DNA of 32,549 nucleotides from Acetobacteraceae bacterium. GTDB taxonomy: Bacteria; Pseudomonadota; Alphaproteobacteria; Acetobacterales; Acetobacteraceae. The notes beneath the pieces were generated by a model. That model worked only from the letters and a program-made list of their open reading frames with translations, ran no database searches and was not told the origin of the DNA. Location: contig PLXO01000210.1 in the NCBI GenBank assembly GCA_003151425.1, positions 10,873 to 43,421 on the forward strand, given 5' to 3'. Positions 8,371-16,106 of this stretch are shown one piece after another (positions within the stretch are counted from its first letter, which is position 1; each line of letters begins with the position of its first letter). The position numbers were made by a program, and so were the translations under genes.

Positions 8371-9264
8371 TCAGCCCTTCAGCCCGCCGCCGAAGGCGAA
8401 GGCGCCGCTGAATTGCCGGGACAGCGCAAAGTAAAGAATGATGACCGGGGCGGAGAACATCAACGAATAGGCGGCAAGCTCGCCGAACAGGAACTCGCCA
8501 TGGTTCCCCATGAAGTGAAAAATCGCGATCGGCGCCGGTTCGTCATCCGGATTGCCGTCCAGGATCAGTGGCGCGATGAACGCACCCCACGCGGCGATGA
8601 AGGTGTAGATGCCGGTCACCGACAGCCCAGGCAGCGTCAGCGGCACGGTCACGCGCAGCAAGGTCTGCCAAGTGCCGGCGCCCTCTACCACCGCGGCCTC
8701 CTCGAGTTCGAGCGGCACCGCATCGATGAAATTCTTCAGCATCCAGATCGCAAAAGGCAACGCCCCGGCGGCGAGGAACAACGATGTGGTGAACAACGAA
8801 TCGAGCCATCCGAAGGCCACATACATCTGGTAGGTCGGAACGAGCAGCAAGCTGACCGGCAGGCCGCTCGCGAACAGGATCGTCAGCATGATACCACGCT
8901 TCAGGGGAACGTGGCGGCGCGACAGCGCATACGCGGCGAGATAACCGAGCCCGGTCGCGATCACGCTGGTGACAAAGGCCAGATAGCAACTGTTCTTGAG
9001 AGCGGCCAGGCCGCGCTGCGAGAGCACCGCCCGGTAATTGTCCAAGGTGAGGTCCGGCAACCGGATGCCCCAACCGGCATGCGCATCAACCGAGGCCAGA
9101 ACCAGCCAGGCGAAAGGGCTGAGAAAAGCGATGCCGACCGCGATGAGGATCGAATGCCGTACCACGCCGCCCAGGGTGAAAATTGGATGCTCAGGGGCCG
9201 GCGGGGCCGGGCTTTGCGGTGCGATGGAGGTCGTCTGCACGGGCTCAGTCCGTGACCCGGGCAT
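8371..9264 (-). CDS. Sugar ABC transporter permease, MalG-type (operon A)
   Basis: This is an inner-membrane protein of about 297 residues with roughly six hydrophobic segments. The first is SILIAVGIAFLSPFAWLVLAS after a proline-rich cytoplasmic start. The cytoplasmic EAA loop, which docks on the ATPase, is visible as LELEEAAVVEGAGTWQTLLRVTVPLTLPGL. The C-terminus ending in GGGLKG is typical of MalG-type subunits. The ATG at 9264 overlaps the end of the preceding permease gene by 20 bases; a GTG at 9240 just after that stop is the alternative, and neither has a strong ribosome binding site. Translational coupling with the upstream gene is likely. Confidence 0.88.
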   Translation of the reverse strand: MPGSRTEPVQTTSIAPQSPAPPAPEHPIFTLGGVVRHSILIAVGIAFLSPFAWLVLASVDAHAGWGIRLPDLTLDNYRAVLSQRGLAALKNSCYLAFVTSVIATGLGYLAAYALSRRHVPLKRGIMLTILFASGLPVSLLLVPTYQMYVAFGWLDSLFTTSLFLAAGALPFAIWMLKNFIDAVPLELEEAAVVEGAGTWQTLLRVTVPLTLPGLSVTGIYTFIAAWGAFIAPLILDGNPDDEPAPIAIFHFMGNHGEFLFGELAAYSLMFSAPVIILYFALSRQFSGAFAFGGGLKG

Positions 9265-10180
9265 TGCGCACGAACAGCAGCGAAAACGCCGCGCCAAGCA
9301 GTACCAGCAACAGGGCGACCGCGGTTCCGTAGCCCAGTTGATTGAAACTGAAAGCCTGGAGATAGACGTAGATCGCAAGCGTCGCGGTATCCATCCCCGG
9401 CCCACCCTGAGTCATGACATAGATGAGGGTGAAGCTCGATAAATTGGCGATCGTGACCAGCAGCAGATTGGTGACGATCGTCGGACGCATGATCGGCAGG
9501 GTGACCGAGACCACGCGGCGCCATGCCGACGCGCCTTCGATTTCTGCGGCCTCCAGCACATCCGGCGACACGTTCCGCAGGGCGGCCGAGAACATCAGCA
9601 TCGAAAACGCCACATGGCGCCAGAGATTGGCAATCGAGACGATCAACAGCGGATGCGCCGCCAGGAAATCGTTGTCGGGACGGCCAAGCAGCAGGCCAAG
9701 CGTTCCACCGCTTTGGGTGAAAGCGTACCACATGAGTGCGGCGGCGACCTCCGGCATCACCCAGGCGACGATGATGACTGCGCCCACCGAAAGCCGAACC
9801 AACCGCAGCGCGGGCTGCATCAGCAGTGCCAGCGCCATGCCAAGGACCGATTGTCCGATAATCGCCGATCCCAGGAGAAAGATGATCGTCAATACAAGTG
9901 ACTTGTGCAACGAACTATCATGCATCATCCGCAGGATATTGGCGGTGCCGGTAAAACTATAGTGCTGGGACCGTGGCCCGATGAGTTCCATGTTGGTGAA
10001 ACCAAGATAGAACGCATAGGCGAGTGGGCCGATGAAAAGTAGGAGCAGGAGCACTGTGCTGGGCGTCAGGAGCAGCAGGCTCGACCAACGAAAGTGCTCG
10101 CGGTCCTGCCCGACATCCGGCACCGCCGATCGACGTTCGTGTTGTCCGATCCCCCCCGCCGTACCCGCAGGCGCCTGCAC
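9245..10180 (-). CDS. Sugar ABC transporter permease, MalF-type (first gene of operon A)
   Basis: The protein has several strong membrane segments (LLLLTPSTVLLLLLFIGPLAYAFY, then LVLTIIFLLGSAIIGQSVLG and others) and an EAA loop reading VLEAAEIEGASAWRRVVSVTLPIMRP, marking it as the MalF-type partner of the next gene. The frame is open upstream to 10234, but that longer start would lie upstream of the expected transcription start, in the promoter and operator region (10201-10244). The mRNA should begin near 10208, so I place the start at the GTG at 10180, which leaves 311 residues; a GGGGG run lies about ten bases before it. The exact start remains uncertain, though the gene identity is not. 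Confidence 0.82.
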   Translation of the reverse strand: MQAPAGTAGGIGQHERRSAVPDVGQDREHFRWSSLLLLTPSTVLLLLLFIGPLAYAFYLGFTNMELIGPRSQHYSFTGTANILRMMHDSSLHKSLVLTIIFLLGSAIIGQSVLGMALALLMQPALRLVRLSVGAVIIVAWVMPEVAAALMWYAFTQSGGTLGLLLGRPDNDFLAAHPLLIVSIANLWRHVAFSMLMFSAALRNVSPDVLEAAEIEGASAWRRVVSVTLPIMRPTIVTNLLLVTIANLSSFTLIYVMTQGGPGMDTATLAIYVYLQAFSFNQLGYGTAVALLLVLLGAAFSLLFVRNARVTD

Positions 10181-10201
10181 CAGCGTGAGCCCCCGTTTTC
10201 T

Positions 10202-10213
10202 TGGAACGTTCCA
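10202..10213. promoter_or_regulatory. Operator 1 for the LacI-type regulator (operon A)
   Basis: TGGAACGTTCCA is a perfect 12-bp palindrome with the central CG typical of LacI-family operators, flanked by T and G. It sits just downstream of the minus-strand -10 element, over the expected transcription start, where a bound repressor would block initiation of operon A. The same core occurs at 12475, 17331 and 28014. Confidence 0.8.
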
Positions 10214-10214
10214 G

Positions 10215-10244
10215 ATGCTAGTGTGCGGCAACATTGCCTGTCAA
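10215..10244 (-). promoter_or_regulatory. Sigma-70-like promoter of operon A
   Basis: Read on the minus strand, TTGACA (10244-10239) is a perfect -35 box. It is followed after 18 bases by TAGCAT (10220-10215), a 4-of-6 match to the -10 consensus. Transcription should begin near 10208, in the middle of operator 1, which rules out translation starts at or beyond 10208 for the permease gene. Confidence 0.65.
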
Positions 10245-10359
10245 GCCGACGCGACACAGCGTCCGCCGCCATGGACAAGGCGCCCGATGTTGATGGCGGC
10301 GTGAAGCAGTTCTGCCTGGTGGGCGTGCGACGTTGCCCATCGGAGGGGGATGAAGGCTG

Positions 10360-10815
10360 GTGAGATCGGACGGTCAATACGTGTTGCAGGTCGAGGCACT
10401 CACGATCAATCTCGCTACCGCCGCGGGTCCGGTCACGATCGTCGACAAAGTCTCCTTCGCGGTCGAACGCCAGCGCACCCTGTGCGTCGTGGGTGAGTCG
10501 GGGTCCGGCAAGACGCTCACCGCGCGCTCTATCATGCGCCTGCTTGATGCTCCACTGCACATCGATCCAGCAGCACGCATCATGCTCGATGGGCGCAACC
10601 TTATGACGCTCGACGACACGGCGATGCGTCGCATTCGTGGCGCCGAGATCGCAATGATCTTCCAGGAGCCGATGAGCTTCCTCAACCCCGTCTACACCGT
10701 GGGGATCAGGTCGCGGAACCGCTGGTCAACCATGCCGGGCTGTCTTGGCGCGCGGCAAAGGCGCGCACCGAAGACTTGTTCCGCCTGGCTGGCATTCCCG
10801 CGCCGGCGCGGCGGA
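10360..10815 (+). pseudogene. Truncated, frameshifted dipeptide ABC transporter ATPase (DppD/OppD-like)
   Basis: From a GTG at 10360 the frame reads as the N-terminal half of a dipeptide/oligopeptide ATPase. It shows a Walker A (GESGSGKTLTARSIMRLL) and a Q-loop region (EIAMIFQEPMSFLNPVYTVG). At the G-run 10701-10704 one base is missing: adding a G gives VGDQVAEPLVNHAGLSWRAAKA and the expected continuation to GIPAPARRM. Directly after that, where the signature LSGGQ and Walker B should follow, the sequence switches to a permease. The ATPase therefore has no signature motif, no Walker B and a frameshift, and cannot work. It is the left half of a deletion scar. Confidence 0.8.
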
Positions 10816-11249
10816 TGCTGGCGATCGCGGTCATCAGCGTGCCGACCTTCGTGCGGCTGGCCTATGCGGTGATGCTGGCGCAGCGCCATCAGCAATATGT
10901 CGAGGCGGCCGAGGCATTCGGCGCATCGAGCCGCTACATCATCTTTCGTGCGGTGCTGCCGAACGCGCTCGGCCCGCTTGCCGTGCAGACCGCGTTTACC
11001 GTCGCCAACGTGGTGCTGCTGGAGGCCGGCCTGAGTTTCCTGGGCCTTGGCCTGCAGCCGCCGATGCCATCGCTCGGCCTGATGCTGCAGGAGGCGCGGG
11101 CCTATATCCGCAGCGATGCCTGGTGCGGTATCTGCCCGGGGGTGGCGATCTTGTTGGTGGTGTTGGCGCTGAACGCGGTGGCCGACAGCATTACCAGGCG
11201 CGTCGATCCACGCGGCGCCACCCGGCGCCTGCTGCAGACCGTCCCGTGA
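10816..11249 (+). pseudogene. C-terminal half of a dipeptide ABC transporter permease (DppC-like), fused to the ATPase remnant
   Basis: After residue motif PARRM the sequence becomes the second half of a DppC-type permease. It shows VISVPTFVRLAYAVMLA, the EAA-type loop EYVEAAEAFGASS-like pattern (here QYVEAAEAFGASSRYIIFRAVLPNALGP) and the family tail LSFLGLGLQPP, with MLQEARAYI and NAVADSITRRVDPR before the stop at 11249. The N-terminal membrane segments are gone. The join to the ATPase remnant leaves no gap, so one internal deletion removed the ATPase C-terminus and the permease N-terminus, plus any gene between. The usual DppB and binding-protein genes are not in the window. Confidence 0.78.
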
Positions 11250-11275
11250 GAAGCCACAGACCTGGAGCCAACCCG

Positions 11276-12421
11276 ATGCAGATCACCCGCGTGCACAGCC
11301 GCGTCGTCGAACTGAAGCTGCCGGCGCCGTTCCATCCGGCCTGGGCACGCGGCCGCAACCAGGCCACGATCCTGCTCGTGCTGGTCGCGGTCGAGACGGA
11401 TGCGGGCATCGTCGGCCACACCGCGGCGCATGCCGGGCCTGAAGCGGCGATCGCGATCGAGCGCTTCGTCGCGCCATATTTCATCGGCCAGGATCCGACA
11501 CGGATCGAGCTGCTTGCCGCGGTGCTGCGCGACGCGGAAATCCTGGGTCCGCCCGCCTATTTCATGGAAATCGCGCTGTGGGACATCGTCGGCAAGCGCG
11601 CCGGCATGCCGGTCTACAAGCTGTGGGGCGGCGCGCAGGATCGCGTGACCGCCTATTGCGCGACCGCCGAATTGCGCACGCCGGAACAGCGCGTCGAGGA
11701 TGTCGAGCGCATGCTCGCCGCGGGATATCGCGGGGTGAAGCTGCGCTTCCACCACGACGAGGTGCGCGACGACCTGAAGGTGGTCGAAGCGGTTCGCAAG
11801 GCGGTGGGCAACCGGATGGAGATCATGATCGATGCCAACCAGGCCGGCGTCGAACCGGGCCTGACCGGGCATCGCATCTGGGGTTTCCATCGCAGCCTCG
11901 CCGTCGCGCGCGAACTGGAGCAGTTCGACGTGCTGTGGCTGGAGGAGCCGTTGCCGCGCGACGATTACGACGGTCTCGCGCGGCTGCGCGATCGGCTCGA
12001 CCGGATCAAGATCGCCGGCGGCGAGGACAATCACGGGCTGCACGAATTCAAGCTGCTGATCGATCGCGGCTGCTTCGACATCCTGCAGCCGGATGCGCTG
12101 CTGTCGGACGGCATATTCCAGTTGCGAAAGGTCGCCGCCATGGCGGAGGCCGCGCATCTGGAACTGGTGCCGCATACCTGGGGCAACGGCATGGGGCTGC
12201 TCGCCAACCTGCACCTGGCCGCGGCTGCGCCAAATTGCCCCTGGCTGGAGTTTCCGCACGATCCGCCCAGCGGCTTCACCGCCGCCAGCCGTGATCAGAT
12301 GCTGCGGGAAACCCTGTCGATCGACGCCGATGGCAAGCTGCGGGTGCCGGACCGTCCGGGGTTCGGGTTCATCCTCGACGAAGACCGCATCGCCCATCAC
12401 ACCATCGCGGAATACGGCTGA
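11276..12421 (+). CDS. Mandelate racemase/muconate lactonizing enzyme-family dehydratase (enolase superfamily)
   Basis: This is a 381-residue protein with the enolase-superfamily capping domain and barrel. Metal ligands appear as D186 (MIDAN), E223/E224 (WLEEPL) and E250 (GGEDN). Acid-base residues fit the mandelate racemase subgroup: a lysine at K155 in VKLRF on the second strand side, and an Asp-His pair at D273 (QPDALLSD) and H300 (PHTWGNG). Most relatives have K-x-K where this one has K-x-R. The subgroup includes sugar-acid dehydratases and racemases, so dehydration of an aldonic or uronic acid is the likely job; the substrate is not readable. The ATG at 11276 has GGAG eight bases upstream; the longer upstream frame is a shadow of the permease remnant. 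It follows the transporter scar by 26 bases. Confidence 0.87.
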   Translation: MQITRVHSRVVELKLPAPFHPAWARGRNQATILLVLVAVETDAGIVGHTAAHAGPEAAIAIERFVAPYFIGQDPTRIELLAAVLRDAEILGPPAYFMEIALWDIVGKRAGMPVYKLWGGAQDRVTAYCATAELRTPEQRVEDVERMLAAGYRGVKLRFHHDEVRDDLKVVEAVRKAVGNRMEIMIDANQAGVEPGLTGHRIWGFHRSLAVARELEQFDVLWLEEPLPRDDYDGLARLRDRLDRIKIAGGEDNHGLHEFKLLIDRGCFDILQPDALLSDGIFQLRKVAAMAEAAHLELVPHTWGNGMGLLANLHLAAAAPNCPWLEFPHDPPSGFTAASRDQMLRETLSIDADGKLRVPDRPGFGFILDEDRIAHHTIAEYG

Positions 12422-12436
12422 ACCACGCCGGTTCGC

Positions 12437-12464
12437 TTGACACGGCAGCGTGCGCGGCGATAAC
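12437..12464 (+). promoter_or_regulatory. Sigma-70-like promoter of the amidohydrolase-lacI operon
   Basis: A perfect TTGACA (12437-12442) is followed after 16 bases by GATAAC (12459-12464), a 4-of-6 match to the -10 box. The expected start near 12471 lies just before operator 2, and the first gene begins at 12500, leaving a short leader. Confidence 0.65.
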
Positions 12465-12474
12465 TAGCGGCCGC

Positions 12475-12488
12475 TTGGAACGATCCAA
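12475..12488. promoter_or_regulatory. Operator 2 for the LacI-type regulator
   Basis: TTGGAACGATCCAA differs from the consensus palindrome at one position of the right half. It begins eleven bases after the -10 element and ends twelve bases before the ATG of the amidohydrolase gene. The regulator gene is the last in this operon, so binding here would give autoregulation. Confidence 0.8.
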
Positions 12489-12499
12489 AAGGCGCCTGC

Positions 12500-13615
12500 A
12501 TGTACCACGGCCCGGTGATCGACTGCGATGTGCATCACGCGCGCGCAGATGATGCGGAATTGCTGCCCTACCTGTCGCGCGGCTGGCGTGATTTCATTAC
12601 GGACCGCGGGCCGGCGGGGAACATGCCGCTCACGGTGCAGGACGGGTTGCCCAATCCGCACGGCTTCATGCGGGCCGACACGTTTCCGCCGGGCGGCGGC
12701 CCACCTGGATCCGATTACGAAACGTTGTGCCGGCAGGTGCTGCAACGCGGCGATGTCCGGCGCGCCATCCTCACCTTCGGGGACGACAGCCACGTCGCCG
12801 GGCTGCACAATCCCTATCTCGCCACCGAACTCGCGCGCGCGTTGAACGATTGGTCGATCGATCGCTGGTTGAGCCGCGATCCGCGCCTGGTATCCTCGAT
12901 CCTGGTCGCCAGCCAATTGCCCGACCAGGCGGCGGCCGAGATCCGCCGCCATGCCGACAACCCGCGCATGGTGCAGGTGATGCTGGTGGACAATCCGCAC
13001 CACAGCCCGTTCGGGCATCCGCTGTTTCATCCGATCTATGCTGCGGCCGAGGAAACCGGCCGGCCGATCGCCATCCACGGCGGCGCCGCCGGCTGGGCCA
13101 ATCCGGCAAGCACCGGCGGCGGCAACATCAGTCTTTATTTCGAAGCCCATACGCTCTGGCCGCAGGTGGTCATGACGCATCTCGTCTCTTTCATCAGCCA
13201 TGGGGTGTTCGAGAAGTATCCGCGCCTGCGGCTGCTGCTGATCGAGGCCGGTGCCGCCTGGCTGCCAAGCCTGTTGTGGCGTTTCGATACCGAATATAAA
13301 GGCCTGCGGCGCGAGGTGCCCTGGCTGCGCAAGCTGCCGAGCGAGTACGTCGCCGAGCATGTCTGGTTGACCACGCAGCCGTTGGAAATCTCGCCGCAGC
13401 GCGAGCAGGTGGCCGAGCTGCTCGGCTGGATCAATGGCGCCGAGCGGCTGTGCTATTCGTCGGACTATCCGCACTGGGATGCCGACGAATCGGACTACAT
13501 CGCGGCCCGTCTGCCGGCGTCCTGGCACCGCCGCGTGTTTTTCGAGAACGCCTTGGAATTCTACGGCTGGCAGGCGGCCGATCTGGCCCCTGCCGGCGAG
13601 GCCGCGCTGGCATGA
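12500..13615 (+). CDS. Amidohydrolase-2 family metal-dependent hydrolase or decarboxylase (PF04909)
   Basis: At 371 residues this has the family's metal-site pattern: D-C-D-V-H-H at residues 8-13, H193 in IAIHGG, and the late aspartate D322 in SSDYPHWD, with EAGAAWLPSLLWRFDTEY between. The fold is a TIM barrel. Characterised relatives are decarboxylases (ACMSD, 5-carboxyvanillate and resorcylate decarboxylases), lactonases and hydratases. This subfamily, with GDDSHVAGLHNPY near residue 95, is to my knowledge uncharacterised although common beside a small Rieske protein. It opens an operon of five genes joined by stop-start overlaps or a six-base gap. The next gene starts inside its stop codon (ATGA at 13612). 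Regulation is probably through operator 2 just upstream. Confidence 0.87.
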   Translation: MYHGPVIDCDVHHARADDAELLPYLSRGWRDFITDRGPAGNMPLTVQDGLPNPHGFMRADTFPPGGGPPGSDYETLCRQVLQRGDVRRAILTFGDDSHVAGLHNPYLATELARALNDWSIDRWLSRDPRLVSSILVASQLPDQAAAEIRRHADNPRMVQVMLVDNPHHSPFGHPLFHPIYAAAEETGRPIAIHGGAAGWANPASTGGGNISLYFEAHTLWPQVVMTHLVSFISHGVFEKYPRLRLLLIEAGAAWLPSLLWRFDTEYKGLRREVPWLRKLPSEYVAEHVWLTTQPLEISPQREQVAELLGWINGAERLCYSSDYPHWDADESDYIAARLPASWHRRVFFENALEFYGWQAADLAPAGEAALA

Positions 13616-13977
13616 CCATCGATGTCGGATCGATCGAGGAATTTCCTGAGGGACGCGCCTTGGTGGTGATGGCGGGCCGCACCGAGGTCGGCATCGTGCG
13701 CTGGTCCGGTGCAGTCTACGCCATCAGCGCCATCTGCACGCACCAGGGCGGCCCGTTGTGCCAGGGCGTCCTCGCCGCGCGGTTGACTGCCGGGCGACCC
13801 GGCGAGATGCTGATCGATGACGCCGCACCGGTGATCGCCTGTCCCTGGCATGGCTGGGAATTCGACGTGGCGAGCGGCGAGGCCATCTGGGACCCGACGG
13901 TTCGCATCCGAACCTTTCCGGTGCGGGTGGCCAATGGTCGTGTGATGGTCGAAACCGAAACCAGGCGGGGGCGCTGA
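13612..13977 (+). CDS. Rieske [2Fe-2S] ferredoxin-like protein
   Basis: The 121-residue protein has the two Rieske cluster motifs C42-T-H44 (ICTHQGG) and C77-P-W-H80 (ACPWHGWEF), so two cysteines and two histidines can bind a 2Fe-2S cluster. There is no signal or membrane segment. Size fits a soluble Rieske ferredoxin, not an oxygenase alpha subunit. The stretch between the motifs (about 32 residues, from QGGPLCQG to DDAAPVIA) is longer than the usual 15-20 and would form an extra loop near the cluster. No oxygenase or reductase gene is nearby. Its ATG overlaps the amidohydrolase stop, so the two are translated together and may work as a pair; the electron partner is unknown. Confidence 0.88.
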   Translation: MTIDVGSIEEFPEGRALVVMAGRTEVGIVRWSGAVYAISAICTHQGGPLCQGVLAARLTAGRPGEMLIDDAAPVIACPWHGWEFDVASGEAIWDPTVRIRTFPVRVANGRVMVETETRRGR

Positions 13978-13983
13978 GACGGC

Positions 13984-14961
13984 ATGGGTGAAGCGCTGCG
14001 TATCGGCGTGGTATTGGAGCCGCTGGTCGCGCGCCCGTTGCCGGAGCTGCTGGATTGGCTGGCGCGCGACGTGCCGGAGGTGACCGACCTTGAAATCGGC
14101 AGTGGCGGCTACGCGCCGCATCCGCATTGCGACCGCACCCGGCTGCTGCGCGAGGCCGGCACCCGTGCCGCGTGGCAGCGGGAAATCGCGGCCCGCGGTC
14201 TGCGCATCGCCGCGCTGAACGTCTGGGGCAATCCGCTGCATCCGGATGCGGCGTTGGCATGTCGGCACGATGGTGACTTGCGCGAAACGATCCGCTTGGC
14301 CGCCGAGCTCGGCTTGCGGCGCGTGACGGCCATGGCGGGCTGCCCCGGCGGGGCGGACGGAGACGCCACGCCACATTTCGCCGCCGGCGGCTATCTGCCC
14401 TATCTGGAGGACGTGCATCGCCGGCAGGCCGATCGTGTGCTGGGCTACTGGGCCGGCGTCGACGACTTCGTGCGGCAGACCTGCCCGGGCCTGCTGGTTT
14501 GCTTGGAACTGCATCCGGGCACTGTGGCCTACAATGTCGAAAGCTTTACCGCGCTGGCGCAGGTCGGGCCGTCGATCGCAGCCAATATCGATCCGAGCCA
14601 TTTTTTCTGGCTCGGCATGGATGCCAACCGGGTGGTCAGGCATCTCGGCGCCCGGGTCGGCCATGCGCACGCCAAGGACGTGGTGTTCAAGCCGGACAAT
14701 CTCGCCCTCAACGGCCTGCTCGACAGGCGCTGGCCGACGCCGCCCGAGGCGATGCCATGGAATTTTGCCACCGTCGGCCAGGGCCATGACGCAGCCTGGT
14801 GGCAGGGTCTGCTGGGCGATCTGGCGCTGACCAATGCCCGCACAGTCGCGATCGAGCACGAGGATCCGTTCGTCGCACCCGAAATCGGCATTCCCGCGGC
14901 CGCGCGATTACTGGCGGCGGCACTGCGCGGGACCGAGACACCGGCTGGAGTAACCGAATGA
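13984..14961 (+). CDS. Sugar phosphate isomerase/epimerase-like protein (AP endonuclease 2 family TIM barrel)
   Basis: The 325 residues fit the xylose-isomerase-like TIM-barrel family (PF01261). The metal-site residues appear as an acidic residue in CLELHPG, NIDPSHFFW with Asp and His, VGHAHAKD with a histidine pair, and a late IEHED with Glu. Members isomerise or epimerise sugars, act on keto-inositols, or in recent examples eliminate aglycones from 3-keto-glycosides together with a Gfo/Idh/MocA dehydrogenase. The gene starts six bases after the Rieske stop and ends in an ATGA overlap with the alcohol dehydrogenase. Partners in the regulon include three Gfo/Idh/MocA proteins, so an oxidation-then-isomerisation sequence is plausible. 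Confidence 0.82.
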   Translation: MGEALRIGVVLEPLVARPLPELLDWLARDVPEVTDLEIGSGGYAPHPHCDRTRLLREAGTRAAWQREIAARGLRIAALNVWGNPLHPDAALACRHDGDLRETIRLAAELGLRRVTAMAGCPGGADGDATPHFAAGGYLPYLEDVHRRQADRVLGYWAGVDDFVRQTCPGLLVCLELHPGTVAYNVESFTALAQVGPSIAANIDPSHFFWLGMDANRVVRHLGARVGHAHAKDVVFKPDNLALNGLLDRRWPTPPEAMPWNFATVGQGHDAAWWQGLLGDLALTNARTVAIEHEDPFVAPEIGIPAAARLLAAALRGTETPAGVTE

Positions 14962-16106
14962 GCTCTGTGCGCGCGGCCGTCACTGAACGGCCAGGCCGCA
15001 TCACCGTCCAACGTTTCTCGCGCCCGGAACCGGAACCGGGCGCCGTGGTGATGCAAGTCCACTTTTCCGGGATCTGCGGCACCGACAAGCACACGTTCCG
15101 CGGTGAGAACAAGCAGTATGCCGGTACGCCGCATGAGCGCGACCTTACCTATCCATTGATCTGCGGCCACGAGAACGTTGGCATCGTGCTGGCGACTGGC
15201 GGCGACGTGTTCGACAGCGAGGGCCGCGTCCTGCACCCCGGCGACCGCATCGTGCCAGGTGCCAACGTCCCGTGCGGCACCTGCCATTTTTGCCGAAACA
15301 ACTTCCCTTATTATTTCTGCAGCAAGATGGAGGATTACGGCAATAGCCTGCACTGCGGCCGGGCACCGCATCTGTTCGGCGGGTGGGCAGAATGCATGTA
15401 TCTCTTGCCCGGGACGCCGATCTTTCGGGTGCCGGACGACTTACCTGACGAAGTTGCGGTGCTCACCGAAATCATGGCGGTCACGCATGGCGTGGAAACC
15501 GCACTGAGCCTGCTCGGGCTGATGGGCGGCAGCCGTTTCGGTGGCAGCATTGCGGTGCTCGGCGTCGGGCCTCTGGGCCTGTGTCATCTGATCAAGGCGC
15601 GCTTGCTTGGCGCTGGCCAGTTGATAGCCACCGACAAGTTCCCCTCGCGTCTGCGCATGGCGGAAGCGTTCGGCGCCACCCTCACGCTGGATGTCGATCA
15701 GACCGAGGCCAACGAACGACTGGCGCGCGTGCGCGAGGCCACCAACGGACTCGGGGCCGATGTCGTACTGTCCTGTAGTGGTGTGCCGCAGGGCTTTGTC
15801 GAGGCCCTACGCATGGTGCGCGTCGGCGGCGTGGTGGTGGAGGCCGGTACGTTCGTCGATATGGGGCCCGTCAGCATCAATCCGAATTCGGACATCTGTA
15901 CGCGCAATGTCAGCATCATCGGCATTGGCGGCGAGACGGCGACCTCCTATCTGCCGGCGATGCGGCTGATGGCAGCCAACCTGGGTCGGCTGCCGTTCGA
16001 CCGCGTCGTCAGTCATCGCATGCCGCTGAGCCGAGCGCAGGAAGGGGTAGAACTGGCGCAAACCGACGCGGCTATGAAAGTCGTGATCGAGCCACAAGCG
16101 GAATGA
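14958..16106 (+). CDS. Zinc-dependent alcohol/polyol dehydrogenase (MDR family)
   Basis: At 382 residues this is a medium-chain dehydrogenase. The catalytic zinc region has C40 (GICGTD) with D43, and H71-E72 (GHENVG). The structural zinc site has C106, C109, C112 and C121 (PCGTCHFC and following). The NAD-binding motif is VLGVGPLGLCH, followed after about 20 residues by an acidic residue (ATDKF), which favours NAD over NADP. Close relatives include threonine and sorbitol dehydrogenases, so oxidation of a secondary hydroxyl on a polyol or sugar derivative is likely. Its ATG at 14958 overlaps the previous stop, and its own stop overlaps the lacI start. Confidence 0.88.
   Translation: MSSVRAAVTERPGRITVQRFSRPEPEPGAVVMQVHFSGICGTDKHTFRGENKQYAGTPHERDLTYPLICGHENVGIVLATGGDVFDSEGRVLHPGDRIVPGANVPCGTCHFCRNNFPYYFCSKMEDYGNSLHCGRAPHLFGGWAECMYLLPGTPIFRVPDDLPDEVAVLTEIMAVTHGVETALSLLGLMGGSRFGGSIAVLGVGPLGLCHLIKARLLGAGQLIATDKFPSRLRMAEAFGATLTLDVDQTEANERLARVREATNGLGADVVLSCSGVPQGFVEALRMVRVGGVVVEAGTFVDMGPVSINPNSDICTRNVSIIGIGGETATSYLPAMRLMAANLGRLPFDRVVSHRMPLSRAQEGVELAQTDAAMKVVIEPQAE

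Noticed and set aside
10271-10363. Thirty-codon frame ahead of the dipeptide ATPase remnant
   Set aside because: Overlap of its stop with the GTG start is suggestive, but it is too short, has no ribosome binding site and belongs to a dead gene region.
10745-11275. Upstream extension of the enolase-family gene frame by 177 codons
   Set aside because: The extension is out-of-frame reading of the DppC remnant, and a GGAG-preceded ATG at 11276 matches the family start.
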